Origin: Posidonia oceanica
Lineage: Eukaryota > Streptophyta > Magnoliopsida > Alismatales > Posidoniaceae
Direction of reading: 5' to 3'
Length of the DNA stretch: 64,000 bases
Assembly: GCA_037176725.1 (NCBI GenBank)
Contig: JAZBRS010000049.1
Location: 37,750,001 to 37,814,000 of the forward strand
In this document: positions 21,681 through 32,400 of the stretch, piece by piece
How positions within the stretch are numbered: the stretch's first letter is position 1
Layout of the letters: the number at the start of each line of letters is the position of its first letter
The notes under the pieces: generated by a model
The model's input: only the letters and a program-made list of their open reading frames with translations
What the model was told of the DNA's origin: nothing
The model's database searches: none
Position numbers and translations under genes: made by a program

Positions 21681-22570
21681 CATAGATGGACGTAAGCTGT
21701 GCAATGAAGCGACTGATATACTGTAAACGCCCAAGCAGGCCTCGAACCTCCTTTTCAGTTCTGGGGGGTGGCATATCCACGATGGCTTTTGCTTTCATCG
21801 GATCCACCTCAATCCCCCTCTGGCTAACAATGTAGCCAAGCAGTTTGCCAGAAGACACCCCGAATACACACTTGTTGGGGTTCAGGCGCAGCTTGTACTT
21901 CCGTAGACGGTCAAAGAGCTTTTTTAGACAGGCAAGATGATCTTCAGGCTCTCTGGTTTTAGCAATCATGTCGTCTACATAGACCTCCACTTCCTAGTGC
22001 ATGAGGTCGTGGAACAGCGCAGTCATGGCCCTTTCGTAGGTTGCGTCTGCATTCTTCAGCCCAAATGGCATAACTTGATAGCAGAAGACTCCCCAGGGGG
22101 TGATGAATGAAGTCTTTTCCATGTCTTCTTCTACCATTTTAATCTAATTATATCCAGAAAAGCCGTCCATGAAGGAGAGCATCTTGTGGCCCGCTGTATT
22201 GTCAACTAGGACGTCAATGTGAGGCAATGGGAAGTTGTCTTTGGGACTTGCCTTGTTCAAGTCCCTATAGTCGATGCAGATCCGGACTCGGCCATCTTTC
22301 TTAGGCACAGGTACAATGTTTGCCAGCCACTCAGGGTAAAGAAGGACCTTCAGAAAGTTGACTCTGAGTTGCTTCATTATCTCTTCTTTGATCATGAGCA
22401 GCCACTGTGGTCGCCATCTTCTTAGCTTCTGCTTCACTGGCTTGGCATCTGGGTTCAAGGGCAGATTGTGTACCACTACCTCTATGTCAAGGCCAACCAT
22501 ATCTTCGTAACTCCAGGCGAAAACATCCGCATATTCTTTCAAGAATGCGATGAACTCTGCTCGAGCCTGG
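21526..22570 (-). pseudogene. pol: Reverse transcriptase (element 2), interrupted by stops
   Basis: The RT N-terminus is the tail of the long 26058-22144 frame: VFAWSYEDMVG, RVRICIDYRDLNKA, PHIDVLVD, FMDGFSGYN, then a TAG at 22144-22146 where element 1 has Gln. A second TAG replaces Gln in the LMH-x-E block. The catalytic YVDD is at 21970-21981, followed by LRLNPNKCVFGV, GIEVDPMKAKAIVDMPPPRT and LLGRLQYISRFI. All pieces lie in one frame, so only point stops, not indels, break it. Both stops are consistent with CAG to TAG transitions. Confidence 0.92.
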
Positions 22571-24420
22571 GAGGACAGCTGGGCACTAATGCAAACTTCT
22601 CTGACTTCTTCAGCTGTGTCGATGTTGACAACCTCTGTTTCTTCTTCAACATGGAGGTTGGGGCCTTCTGGATCGTCGTCGTAGGGCCGGGACTCGGGCA
22701 ATGTTTCGTCAGTCACATCCACGCCTGTATCATCCTCCTCTCCATAAGCAATAAGTTCCGAGAGGATCTCTTTCTCAAAAGAAGGAATTGTGATGTCGAA
22801 AGAGTGTATATGTTCTACTGCTTGGCCCTGGTGACGCTTCAGGATGGTCACGCTTACTCGAGTATTCTTGTAGCCTCGGTGTGCGACCTCCGTCCCAGCA
22901 ACTTCTTCTGTCTGCTCTGGCCTGACTGATTCTGCTGAGTGCTCTGCTGATACTGCCGAGGGCCTTGCTGATTCTGCCACTGATACTACTGATGGCTTTG
23001 CTACTAAGGCTGCTGACAATTCTGTTGCTGATTCTGCTTTCTGCTCTGTTACTATTGCTGCTTGGACTGCTAGTGCTTCCTCCTCTGAGTCTTCTAGTGT
23101 GCTTGTGGAGGGTATACCTGACTGGCGGCTGGTCTGGGTGCTGCCGCTTGCTACACTGCCTAAGTGAGGCATGTGCTGCACAAACCACCTAGACCCGCCT
23201 TCTAGTTGCTGAGTGATGAGCTCATCTGGTCTAGGGGAGTCCGGTACTGCTGAGTCTTCTTCCAGGACCATGATAGAGGCATGGTCTTCCTGTAGAGGAG
23301 GGTCCGTAGCCACGGCTTTCCCTTTCCTTTCTGCAGCTTGGTGCTCCGCCAGGTCTTCTACTATCGACTTGAGCTGTTCCTGATAAAGCAACTCTAAGTC
23401 TGACATCCATGAGTCAACCTGGGCTTCTACCGCCACTCCTTCCTCCTCATCCGAGGGTGAGTCGACGTAGTAGGCGTCGGGGGCCTGCGGCTCTGGCCCG
23501 GCTGCAAGATGGATCGCTGCCCTTGGTATTTGCATGGTCTGGCTCATGGGTGCGCCTGATTGCGGCAGCTTCAGCATCGGAGATCCAAACAGACTAGTCA
23601 GCGAGGCCACAAACGGGTACGCTGCCATGGTCACTGTTGCAGTTAGAGGGCAGGCAGAGGTGCTCTTCTGAGGGCCCAAGGGTCGGGAGACTATGGTACT
23701 CAACTGACCCTCTGCATCTGGTTGTGACTGTGAGAGTGCGGCCTCTAACACCATGGGGGCCTGCCATGAAAGTTGCTGTTTTGCGGCAGAAGGATGTAAG
23801 GCAGACTGCGTCGGCTGCATTCTCGGTGATGCGACTGCTGAAGTGGGCCGAGTCGCGCTGCTGATTGAATTGACTGACTGTCCCTCCAGAGAGAGTAACA
23901 GCGGTACTGACGCGACTGCAACCGCAGGTTGCCTGCCTGACTGTGCCAGAAGGAGTGTCTCTGACTTCTGAGCTGCTGCTGCTGCCTGTGCTTGTAATGC
24001 AGATGTGGCTGCAGAAATGTTGGAACTTGTCAGTTCCACCACGAGGCCTGCTGAATTGTCTGTTGTATCTGCTGGAGGGAGAGCCGAACAAACTGACTGT
24101 GGTGCCTCTGTGCTGATCAGAGTCTTGCTGCTAGTTGGGACTGCCTCTACTGCGCCAGACTGCTCCTCATCCGAGTAGTAGTCCTCAATGCAGACCCAGT
24201 CTTCTGCCGGCACCGCGGCTTGATCATCAGTTGATCCCAGAACTCCTGCGCTGGTGAAGTTAATGAGGTCTCTGGGGATGGCTGGTTCTTGGTCCTTGAG
24301 CTGAAGGCAGTGATCTTCGTTGGGCTTGGGCTCATAACCATGGCCTTCAGATTTCCTCCGCTCCACCGCTATGATCGGCTCTGCGATCCCCTGGCCGTGA
24401 TGCTCGAGCGGTGTACCCTT
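22571..24420 (-). CDS. Disordered acidic/Ala-Ser-rich linker between protease and RT (element 2)
   Basis: About 600 residues of the 1304-codon frame 26058-22144, open throughout. Composition is Ala, Ser, Gln, Thr and Pro with little hydrophobic pattern. Two acidic islands are conserved with element 1: WVCIEDYYSDEEQSG (about 24165-24210) and YYVDSPSDEEEG (about 23440-23480). The latter is followed by the Leu-rich SDLELLYQEQL. Near the RT side lies VTILKRHQGQAVEHIHSFDI. In Ogre elements this position contains an intron; here the sequence is translated without a break, so I do not call an intron. Confidence 0.75.
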
Positions 24421-24559
24421 TATGTAACCCCACCTGTGACATACATTCTCGACCATTTGAAAGAGGTTGTTGTGAACGGCCAAGGAGTTGACACGTTCAA
24501 GATCAGGAATGAAGTTAACCGGCTCGCACCGATTAACGCGATATAAAGCTTCAGAAGTC

Positions 24560-26058
24560 TGGAGGTCAAATAGGATAGTTTGTGAAGACACGGGGGAGAC
24601 TGTCTTGATTCGCTCCTTCTCAAAGTTCTCCACCATGACGACAATGACATCATCACCGTGACGGTACTTTATCATTCGATGGAGGGTCGAGGGAAGGACC
24701 TGATGCTTGTGGAGCCAAGGGCGCCCTAGCAGGAAGTTGAAGTTTGGCTTCAAGTCGACGACATAGAATTCGACATCGAAAACGACCGGGCCAATAGCAA
24801 GAGGAATAATCAGGATCCCCAGAGCGTCATGGTGGGTGTTGTCAAAAGCTGTCATTCCCTTCACGGCTGGTGTGATGTCCTCGACTTTGAATTCGAGCTT
24901 AGTTGCAGTACGCAAGGGGCAGACGTTAAGGCCTGACCCGTTATCAACCAGTGTTAAGGGAATGCGAAAGTTTTTGAACTGAACCGTGATGAACAGGGGT
25001 TGATTGTGATTAATCCCCGCCGGAGGCAGCTCATCACTCGTAAAAGAGATGACCTGGGGCTCCGCAATCATCCCTACCATGCTTTCCAAAGCTGAAGGCT
25101 CAATAGATTGAGACACGTGGGCAGCTTGGAACACGCGAAGGAAAGCCTCGCGGTGTTCAGCAGAGGTGTGGATTAGGTCCCAAATGGAAATGTCAGCTTT
25201 GACCTTCTTAAGTTGGGAGGTTATGTCAGCTTTGGGTTGGTTTTTCTTGGCAGCAGGAGGGGTTGTTTTGGCAAGCTCTAAAGGAGTAGTGGCAGGAGAT
25301 TGGGCCACCACAGGTTGGGCAGGGATTTGGCTTGCTACAAGTTGGTTTGAGGCCGGATCTGCTATGGGTTGGTTAAAGGATGGGGGCATAGTAGGTTCAG
25401 GGTGATTTGGCCTAATTGCCGGTGCTGGGGGCCTGTAGACCCTCCCCGATCGCATTACTTCCGCACACATTTCCATAGCGTAGCTGTAAGGGACGCGATG
25501 GGTGTCCAGGGTTAAATCAATAACCACCGGAGCATGTGCTACGAGCACGGGAGGGGTTACAGGGGGACCTACTGGGTATTGAGGTCTATCTAGAGGGTAT
25601 GGTTGTTGGGGTGGGAAGGCTGGGGCAGGTTGAGGTCTGCCTAGAAGGTGTATAGGGGATTCTAGCTGAGGTCGTCCTAAGAGGTGGACAGGGGATCTAG
25701 GCTGGGCCCTAGCTAGGAGGTGTACAGGGGGTTGAGCCTTAGGAAGCACAGCAGGGGGCGCGGAGGGGCGCTCCGGCCTGGCACGCGGTCGGATCATGTG
25801 AACTCCCGACTCGGAGCCGGCAACCACCGCGAGATAGAACTTGATAGGGAAAGGCTCAGAGATATCAGAAATAAGATCAGAGGGGTCTACCACAGAGGTA
25901 GTAGGCCCAGAAGGAAAGACAGAATGGATGCCTGAGGTTCCTGCCCCTTCCGGATAAGTGTGCTCCGATAGAGGCTGGTGGATGATGCCAGAATGAGGGG
26001 GAACAGCTGAATGTGCAGATGCATGTGTGTGCTTGAGTGGATGCCTCGTGTGTGTCAA
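24560..26058 (-). CDS. pro: Aspartic protease with proline-rich N-terminal extension (element 2)
   Basis: The first 270 or so residues of the 26058-22144 frame are Pro/Ala-rich, with repeated HLLGRPQ-type blocks near 25620-25740 and ANQPI/ASNQLV text. The protease follows: FTSDELPPAGINHNQPLF, then the active site LVDNGSGLNVCP with Asp at 24943-24945 (residue 372), then ILIIPLAIGPVVFDVEFYVV and FNFLLGRPWLHKHQ. It would process the polyprotein. Gag ends in a different frame near 26040, where element 1 reads through in one frame, so a one-base indel probably occurred here in element 2. Confidence 0.88.
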
Positions 26059-26061
26059 TCA

Positions 26062-28165
26062 CAATCGCTCCCGATTCGATTAGATCCTGAATTGCGTTCC
26101 GCAGTGAGTAGCAGTTGTCCGTCGAGTGCCCGACACTTCAATGGAAATTGCAAAAGAGGTTCGCCTTAAACCAAAGCGGCAAAGGATTTGGGGGCGGGCG
26201 AACCTCCAGGAACTTCAGGAGAGATGCCACCTTAGGCAAGATGGCCGTGAGCGGTTCCACCAGTGGGGCGAATTTCCGCTTCTCAGTGGGTGGCCTTCTT
26301 TGCCTCTGGTATGAGCCTTGCTGAACCGGTGCAGCAGGGTAGACCGGTCTAGCGGTGATTGTGATTTGTGGTGTGGGTGGATTCCTAGGTGCAGGAGCAT
26401 ACACCATCTGAGCTGGGGCAGGCCGGGACGGCAAGTGAACAGGCACAGCAGGAGAGTCGACGAATGCAACAGCGATCTTCGGCGAGTCCTTCTTCTTGGG
26501 ACGGTTGTTGCTGCTACCGTTGTTGTTGTTGTTGGAGGTGCTGCTGTTGGCACTGCTACTGTTGATCGCGGCCTACCTAGCGAACGCAGAGAAAGCCGGG
26601 AAGTTGCCACTCCGCAAAGAATTCTCCACGCGCGCTCCAGCTCTGATGAGTGCTGCAAAAGTAGTGACTGGTTGGATGCTAAGTAGAGCCCCAAGAGATG
26701 GCTGCACCCCCTTGATAACGATCTCAATAGACTCCTTGTCAGAGGGTCTATCTCGAACCTGAGAGGCAAGGGCGCGCTAGCGGCCGACGTACTCCTCGAA
26801 CGGCTCGCTGGGATTCTGCTTGATGGCGATCAAGTCCGCCCGCTTTGGGACTAGATCGAGGTTGAAGGAGTATTGTTCCAGGAACGCCTGACTGAGGTCG
26901 TTCCAAGTCTTGATGTCTGACATATCAAGCGACGTGAACCACTTGAGTGCCGGCCCGGTCAAGCTCTTCTGGAACAAGCGGATGAGCAACCTCTCGTTAG
27001 CCTGAAGCTGAGCGAGATCACCGCAATACTCATTCAGGTGTGCTACAGGGTAGCCCCTACCATTGTACTTGTCGAAGTCCGGGATTTTGAACTTCGGAGG
27101 GAGTACCGCCTCTGGAAAGCAACAGAGGTCCCGAAATTGATAGGTCTGGTGCTCAGTACCTTGCACTAGTCGTAGTGCCTTCTCCAAGACGTCCATCCGG
27201 TTGTTGATGGGGTCTGGATTTGCTGCCATAGTAGAGGGATCGGCAGGGGTAGTGAGCACATACGCCGAATGGGTCGCACCTAAGTGCTCCTCCGGATCTA
27301 CCATAGCATCGCCTGGTGGAGCAACGGGATGGCCGGCGTATCCATGCTGGGGAACTGTGTATGCAGGGATGTATGCAGGATGCTGGGCTTGATGCAAAGG
27401 GGGAGGGTAGATGCCATGCTGTGCTGTGGGAGGGGTAGGCTGCTGGAGCACCAGTTGCTGTACCGGTGGGGAGCCAGACAGCGAGCCAGTGAGGTGCTGG
27501 GCTCCAGTCAGCCCAAAGGACTGACCACCAAGGGGAAGAGGAGCATGCTGTGCTAAGTGTTGTGCAGAAGGAGGCGGTAAACGGGCCCCCATCGTCGGAA
27601 CCATGAATAGTTGAGACGATGGTCGAGGCGGAGGTGTGGAGGTAGATGCATGAAATGCATGAACTGGCCTCAAAGGAACCTCAGGAACGACAGGAGCACA
27701 GGAGGGACGAACCGATAGAGCCATGCCCTGCAGTCTCTGGGCAAGCTCCATCAGGCGTTGGTACTGAGTCTCAAGCGTTCCGTCAGCAGGAACGATGAAG
27801 TGCAGTGCCGGCGAGGATTGAGAAGCAAACGGCACAGACACAGACTGCCCGGGAGGAGTAGGTGCTATAGCGAAAGTCACAGCAGCGGTAGGAGAGATGT
27901 CAAAGGCTACGTATCCCTGGGAAGGAGGGGGCAATGGCGTCTCCGAAACGCGAGTAACGGTCATCAAGATAGACTCGGCGACCGGATCCGGAGCAAGAGA
28001 TGCTTGCCACTGTCTCGGGACATACTGAGATCCTAGAGGCGTCAGGGGAGGAAACCCTAGCATCGGAGGGGGAACAAAAGGGACAAAAGGAGCAACCGGA
28101 GGGGTCGGAACGGAAACACCCTTCGTGATAGGAGTAAAGAGAGGCTCATTGACGTACTGGGCCAT
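26062..28165 (-). pseudogene. gag: Gag polyprotein (element 2) with three in-frame stops
   Basis: I place the start at the ATG at 28163-28165 (MAQYVNEP). Order: a Pro/Gln/Ala-rich N-terminus; a YQRLMELAQRLQGMAL helix; the gag core with LIRLFQKSLTGPALKWFTSL and FLEQYSFNLDLVPKRADLIAI; a TAG at 26777-26779 in place of Trp; a second TAG near 26574 in place of Gln; an Asn-rich linker ending RPKKKDSPK; and a knuckle CNFH-x-SVGHSTDNC broken by TGA at 26138-26140 (CGA in element 1). The stops are all explained by C-to-T or G-to-A transitions. The knuckle has spacing C-x2-H-x4-H-x4-C rather than classical CCHC. Confidence 0.88.
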
Positions 28166-29464
28166 TGCTGACCTAGAGCGCGTAAGAATAGGGCTGCGAC
28201 GGGTATGCAAACGGCGATTCCTAATAGGAGCTATCGTCGCAAAGGCAGATAGCTTAGAAAGGGAATGGTCGTGAACAAGGTCGCAACAGGGGTGTCAGAA
28301 AGAGTCGGTACTCAAGCTCCAACAAGGGGAACTCGCTTACCGATCACTGCTGACACAAATAGAAGGAAACAGGGATTAGAAACTGAAAGACAGATGCAAA
28401 TGAGTTAAGTTAGATGGCATGAATGATATGTATGCTTTCTAGTATGCCCCCCTCACCTATCTAGTGTATCCTAGCAGGTGATCTACTTCGGGTATCCACG
28501 AGTGTACAGGTCACCGACTCAGGTCAGAAAAGTGGGTTCCCTGCCTAACTCCTGGCCCAGAGCTCTGGTAATGACAGGGTGGTGCGTTTGTGGCCTCAAC
28601 CCTGCCGAGGCGTGGGTAGTACCCTCTACTAACACTGACACGACCCCTGAACAAAGGGGGGACAAACCGACTGACTTGCGCCATGCCCAAAGCAGTGGAA
28701 CAAGAGGCCGGGACTATCCTTCACAGACTAATAGGTGGACTCAGATGAGAAGATGCATGCCCTATATGATGCTTATGCAAATGATTAAAGTCTTTTATCT
28801 TGCGCATTTTATTAACCCAAGGGGGTGAAGGATTGTTTGAAGTCTCTAGTTGCTCCTAGAAGTTCTTTTTACTTGCCATTTTTAGTTAACCACAGGGAGA
28901 GCAAACAGTCTCTACTATCCTAGACATGGCATGTGCGAAAGGGAAGAAAATCAGTCAAATATGGCAAACAAACAGCATACATCATAGCAAAAGGCAAGTG
29001 CATAGCATGTGCGAGTGTTTGTGAGCATGATGGTGAAGAGAAAGCATTCACCATGTCAAAAGGCATGTATACAGGGCATGTGCGTGCGTAGTGACATAGC
29101 AAATGTGTAAAAGAAAGCATTCATCATTCAAAAAGCATGCATTGCTGCCAAACAAGTATGTAGACATGCATTGTGTAGGAAATAAAGCAATAATAAGCAA
29201 GCAAGATAAAGAAGGTAAAGACAGGTAAGCTGTAAAGCAAATAAGAGCAGAAGCAAAGAAATAGGCAAGTAAACAAGCAACAGAGGCAAAACAGAGCAAA
29301 AACCAAGGCAAAGGAGGTGCAAAACCTATGCAGAGTAACCACAAAGCGACTTGCTAGGAGTTTGCACAGAAGAGCGACCAAAACAGGCAAAGAGGCAAAC
29401 AAAGGCAAGGAAGATTGCGAAAGCGGCGAGCAAAAAAGCCAGAAACGAAAGCCGGAGTCTAGCA
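28166..29464 (-). other. Untranslated leader of element 2
   Basis: No supported ORF. It is a diverged counterpart of the element 1 leader, with gcaa/tgca-rich low-complexity text near 28920-29430 and the shared block around 28700-28750 (gccgggactatcctt). The minus-strand Leu/Phe-rich frames here are compositional. Confidence 0.7.
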
Positions 29465-29483
29465 ATCTCCAGCAGAGTCGCCA
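29465..29483 (-). other. Primer binding site, element 2
   Basis: On the minus strand LTR B ends ATTACTACA; after one base comes TGGCGACTCTGCTGGAGAT. It differs from element 1 by one C/T change within the first twelve bases. It is interpreted as an arginine-tRNA-type PBS by analogy with related plant elements. Confidence 0.8.
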
Positions 29484-29484
29484 C

Positions 29485-32400
29485 TGTAGTAATCCCGGTG
29501 TTCAGATCGTCCATGCACACTACCAGAAGCTCACGTGCACCGATCAGAATCAGGCTCACTATAAGCGGCTATGTCCGAAGAGGAGGGCTCAACTCGAAAA
29601 CACTTAAAACAGAGGAGAAAAGATAAGAAAAGAAGAAGATAAGACAATTCAAAGTCGCCACCGTGTCTATTATATCGGGAGACAAGGAAAATCGGGGAAA
29701 ACCAAGCAAAGGATGCAATGCAAAGGAAAACAAATGCAAATGAATGCAAATGATATGACTCACGCCTAGGATAAGGGCAATATGGTCATTGCAGGCCAAA
29801 AGACTGGGCAAAGACTCCTGTTACGTGCGGGGAAGGTGTTAGGCACCCCCGACACGCCTGAGAATTGGTCTTTCTAGGCTTACGCTCGCATACGCAGGGA
29901 AATGCAAGTTTGAATGCCTAAATGCCAATGAATGCCTGAATGAATGCTCATAGGTGTGCTCTAAGTGGTGGGATGCGATGTAGGAAAGTAAACGTGCAGT
30001 CTAAGTGCTCAGCAACGCTGTCTGTGTTCCGAACCGGTCAAAACCTGGCTCGTGAGAACCCCAGGCAATAAGCATCACTGCCCTACATGCAAATGCAAGC
30101 GAAAAAGTAAAACAGCGGTAAAACCAAGCAATGCAGGCGACATGCAAGAGACGCGGCGTAAAACACGCGAAATAACGCGAGAAACGAGAGCGGCACGCGA
30201 AACGGTGCAAGAGAATGAGATCGGCATATAAAACGATGCAAGAAAACAAAGCAGCATGTGAAACGGTGCAAGAAACAAGAGCGGCACGCAAAACGGCGCA
30301 ACAGCAAAGCGGACACGCAAAGCGGTGCCAAAGACAGAGCGGGCACGCGAAATGGTGCCAAAAGCAAAGTGGGCACGCAAAACGGTGCCAAAGACAAAGC
30401 CGGCACGCAAAACGGTGCCAAAAGATGAGGCGGGCACGCAAAACGGTGCCAAAAGATGAGGCGGGCATGCAAAACGGTGCCAAAAGCAAAGCAGGCACGC
30501 AAAACAGTGCCAAAGACGAGGCAGGCACGTAAAACGATGCCAAAGCGATGCGGGCACGCAAAACGGTGCCAAAAGCAAAGCGGGCACGCAAAACGGTGCC
30601 AAAAGCAAGGTGGAATGAAACATCGATAAAACCATGTAGATGCAAATGCTAAGAAAAAGAGCAGGAGAAGCAAAGGGGAGGTAAACAGCACAAGTGTGAG
30701 AACGAGCGTTGTTTAAAGACCGCGCAAAGTAGGTGTGAAGACCTAAAAAGGGGAAGGAAAGCAAGTGAAAGGATTACCACTGTTTTGTAACTGTTTCCCA
30801 CTAAACCATCCCACGATGTGTCTCGCACACTGCCCAAAGCTCGCAGTGCGATCGGATCGTGGAAAAGGGGGAAGAAAGTCGTAATTAGTGGTGAATCCGG
30901 GGGAAACGCAACACAAAGCACTTAGAAATATGCGAAAAAGGGGAGTAGAGTTGATAGATAAGAAGAGGAAGCCCTATTTTACATGCTCGAGGAAACAGAA
31001 AGCAAAAACGATGCATGCAGTGCAAATGGTGTGCAAATGAATGCTGTGCAGGGGTTCAGGAGGACTTACCTGGGAAATCTGAAGCCTGATCTGAGATCTG
31101 CTCGGTCCATGCTGAAGAGCGCTCCGTCGGGGTCGTCCAGGTAGCTTGGTCGAGAAGATCCAACGGTCGGATCTGAAGATATCCCAGCTTCAAGGCAGAG
31201 GGGCTAGAACAGGGGAGAAGAATGGATCTAGGTGTACAGGAGGTCCTAGCGGTGTGCAGAACAGGTCCTCCCATGTAAATGGGAGCTAAGTGTGCTTGTG
31301 TGTGCAAGGAATGCCAACTGCAAGAATGCATGGATGCAAATGCATGCAAGAACGCGAGAAGGAACCTAAGAATGACTTTTCAGAAGACTTAGGAACCAAT
31401 ATGCAAGTTTTGAAAAAATGGGGGCCTAAATGCAAAGATCTTGAAAAATTAGGAGTCTAAATGCAAGATTTTTGAAAACTTGGGGGTCTGAATGCAATTT
31501 TGCAAGATGCAGGGTTTAAAATGCAATCTAATAAGGTAAACATGCATTGGAATAAGTTTTGCAATCAAATGAAGGACCTATATGCAATTTTAAAACATGC
31601 AGGGGTTGAAATGCAATTTTTGTAAGAAAAATGCAAGCTAAATGCATGCTGTGCATTATGCAGAGGACCTATGTGCAAAAATCAGGAAACAAGGGCTAAA
31701 AATGCAATGCAGTAAAGAAAAGATGAAAATTGAATGCTTGATAACAGATCAGAGGACCAGATTGCAAATAAGGTAAAGATCAGGACTTAACAGCAATTTA
31801 ATAAGATAACAGCAAACATTTAGATGGCATTTAACAACTAAAGGACCTAATTGCAAAAATAAAAAGATGTTGGAGCAGACAGTAAAGTACAGCAAGCTAT
31901 GTTGAACTAAGATTGGACTGACATGCAAATAAAGCAACTAACTAGACTAGATCTAAAGAAATAAAATTAGAACCATAACAGCACAGGGCCAATATGAAAT
32001 AAAGGAAACATGTAGGACTTAATTTAAAAGATAGCTAAAGAAAAATGAACTGCAGCTGGATGAAAGTGTAAATAAGCAAGACTGTAGATTTTAACCGCAA
32101 TTCTATATGATTTTAATGTGGATTTAAATGAGTTTTAAACCGAGCAAGACCTAAGTGTAATATTAACAAACTTAAAAGATGGCAATGCAATGTGGAGGCA
32201 AATTACTAAGCTAACAAAAAAATAAGAAAAACGAACCTGTTGCTTGCTGCAGGGGCTACGGCCGGAGCTCACCGGCGAGCTCTCTGGAACGGTGGAGGAG
32301 GGGCGACACGGCGCGGGCGGAGCGCGGGGGAGACCGGCGCGGTGTGTCGGAGCGGCGAGCGGCCTGTGGCGGAGCGTGGGGGCGCTGGACGGCGCTGGAC

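Noticed and set aside
22571..24420. Ogre-type intron between protease and RT
   Set aside because: The frame is open across the whole stretch in element 2, and the composition is coding-like in both elements, so an intron is not needed.
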